Source: Gammaproteobacteria bacterium
Lineage (GTDB): Bacteria > Pseudomonadota > Gammaproteobacteria > Poriferisulfidales > GCA-002705445
Reading direction: 5' to 3'
Length of the DNA stretch: 64,000 bases
Assembly: GCA_029268385.1 (NCBI GenBank)
Contig: JAQWPG010000006.1
Span: 1 to 64,000 of the forward strand
Shown here: positions 62,823-64,000 of the stretch, in pieces
Layout: every line of letters starts with the position of its first letter
Numbering within the stretch: position 1 is the first letter of the stretch
Position numbers and translations under genes: made by a program
Notes under the pieces: generated by a model
Database searches by the model: none
The model's input: the letters and a program-made list of their open reading frames with translations, nothing else
What the model was told of the DNA's origin: nothing

Positions 62823-64000
62823 ACTTTTCGCAAGGTTTCTAGGCATGTCAACATTTGTACCCTTAATTATGGCGCAGTGATATGCAAGAAGTTGAAGAGG
62901 GACTGTAAATAATATTGGCGATACTGGATTCATAGGGGCATCGATCTCAAAAACTTGTGATATATCATCACTTTTAAACCCTGCTTTTTTATCGGCAAAT
63001 ATATATAGTTTTCCACCTCTTGCTTTAACTTCTTCTAAATTTGATTTTAATTTTTCCAAGACTATGTTGTTTGGTGCTACTGCAACTACCGGCATATTTT
63101 CATCTACTATTGCAAGAGGCCCATGTTTCAATTCTCCAGCTGCGTATGACTCTGCATGTATATAAGATATTTCTTTTAGCTTTAATGCACCTTCTCTTGC
63201 AATTGGGTAATGTGACCCTCTCCCTAAAAATAAAGCATGTTCTTTATCTGAAAAAATTTCTGCGAGTTCTGCAATTTTTGAGTCTAGCGCTAAAGTGCTT
63301 TTTATTTTTTCTGGCAAACCTTTGAGTTGTGTGCATAAAGAGTTTTCTAAGTCATCAGTAATTTCAAATTTTTTTCCTAAAACTATAATCAATAGCATTA
63401 ATGCTGTAAGCTGGGTTGTGAAAGCTTTTGTTGATGCTACACCAATCTCAGGACCCGCATGAGTTATTATGGTTGAATCACATTCTCTAGCTAAAGAGCT
63501 TTCTGGAACATTACATACTGCTATCGTGCCCACATAGTAATCTTCACTCTTAATTTCCCTAAGCGCAGATAAAGTATCTGCTGTTTCTCCTGATTGAGAT
63601 ATACATATCAATAATGTATCTTTTTGCACAGCATGTCTTCTATATCTAAATTCGCTTGCAATCTCAGCATGACAAGGAATGCCTGCTAGCCTTTCTAACC
63701 AATGCTTAGCAACTAATGCAGCGTGAAAACTTGTTCCACAAGCGATAATCTGCACAACTTTAAATTTATCTAAAAATTTTTCTGCATTTGGCCCTAGTAT
63801 CTCTTTGGGTACCGTATTGTTTATGATTCTATCTTGTATTGTTGACTTAACTGCTTCAGGTTGTTCAAAAATTTCTTTAAGCATAAAATGCTCAAAGTCA
63901 CCTTTTGAATTACTTTCAGATGATAAATTACTTTTTTTTGTTTCCCTTCTTATATTGTTTTTATCTTTATCGTATATTTTTACTTCATCTGCAGTCACAG
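62808..64000 (-). CDS. glmS: Glucosamine-fructose-6-phosphate aminotransferase (5' end outside window)
   Basis: The frame is open to the right edge, so the N-terminal glutaminase domain is missing here. Visible are the linker MLKEIFEQPEAVKSTI, the first SIS domain with CGTSFHAALVAKHW and EFRYRRH, SQSGETADTL, and the second with GRGSHYPIAREGALKLKEISYIHAE and ELKHGPLAIV. The end MPRNLAKSVTVE is the canonical C-terminus. It makes glucosamine 6-phosphate for the cell wall. Its last codons lie inside the right direct repeat. Confidence 0.97.
   Translation of the reverse strand, partial: VTADEVKIYDKDKNNIRRETKKSNLSSESNSKGDFEHFMLKEIFEQPEAVKSTIQDRIINNTVPKEILGPNAEKFLDKFKVVQIIACGTSFHAALVAKHWLERLAGIPCHAEIASEFRYRRHAVQKDTLLICISQSGETADTLSALREIKSEDYYVGTIAVCNVPESSLARECDSTIITHAGPEIGVASTKAFTTQLTALMLLIIVLGKKFEITDDLENSLCTQLKGLPEKIKSTLALDSKIAELAEIFSDKEHALFLGRGSHYPIAREGALKLKEISYIHAESYAAGELKHGPLAIVDENMPVVAVAPNNIVLEKLKSNLEEVKARGGKLYIFADKKAGFKSDDISQVFEIDAPMNPVSPILFTVPLQLLAYHCAIIKGTNVDMPRNLAKSVTVE

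Overview
The window is AT-rich (roughly 30% GC by eye) with densely packed, often overlapping genes. It looks like a free-living or host-associated gammaproteobacterium with a compact genome. Several gene orders are typical of that class: rplU-rpmA-obgE, rpsT/murJ-ribF-ileS-lspA-ispH, glyQ-glyS, glnA-glnL-glnG, yibN-grxC-gpsA and envC-ctpA. Two DsrC/TusE-family proteins, a gamma-carbonic anhydrase, PEP carboxylase, a SulP transporter and pseudoazurin are compatible with a marine sulfur-oxidiser-like lineage such as Thioglobaceae/SUP05. That placement is an inference from gene content, not a proof.

Layout. 1-2.6 kb: a phosphate-selective porin (cut by the window edge) and pstS, divergent around a candidate Pho box. 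2.8-7.4 kb: a repeat-bearing small protein, ispB, then rplU-rpmA-obgE, a coiled-coil membrane protein and proB. 7.4-14.5 kb: rpsT, murJ, ribF, ileS, lspA, ispH and a 30-residue membrane ORF. 14.7-22.6 kb: one tightly packed minus-strand run, ubiA-bioB-bioF-coaBC-dut-algC-argB-thiO, mixing ubiquinone, biotin, CoA, nucleotide, sugar, arginine and thiamine functions. 22.7-29.6 kb: gamma-CA, thiS, thiG, trmB, a SulP transporter and glyS/glyQ. 29.8-33.8 kb: a nitrogen-control block in which glnA has a good sigma-54 promoter and an NtrC-type palindrome precedes glnL. Unusually, GlnA carries Phe where the adenylylated Tyr normally sits.

33.8-47.6 kb holds pyrD, gpsA, grxC, rhodanese, an ArsR regulator, envC, ctpA, a DksA with only half of its zinc cysteines, pseudoazurin, a DUF1674 protein, an AlkA-like glycosylase, trpS, a ferritin-like protein, MOSC and DUF393 proteins, an ABC-F ATPase, a DEAD-box helicase and DoxX. 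48-59.1 kb holds a DUF1097 protein, ppc, a lysine-rich unknown with a consensus Shine-Dalgarno, two DsrC/TusE paralogues with complementary cysteines, a stand-alone protein resembling sigma-70 region 1.1, and a run of small metabolic and envelope genes ending at yhbY.

59.2-62.8 kb is the most unusual part. Two 100-bp direct repeats (85% identical, no gaps), each containing a glmS 3' end, bracket about 3.4 kb. This segment encodes a 990-residue nuclease-helicase with five tandem helicase-associated repeats and, on the opposite strand, a recombinase-like C-terminal domain fused to the repeat. I read it as a small integrated island at the 3' end of glmS. glmS itself runs off the right edge.
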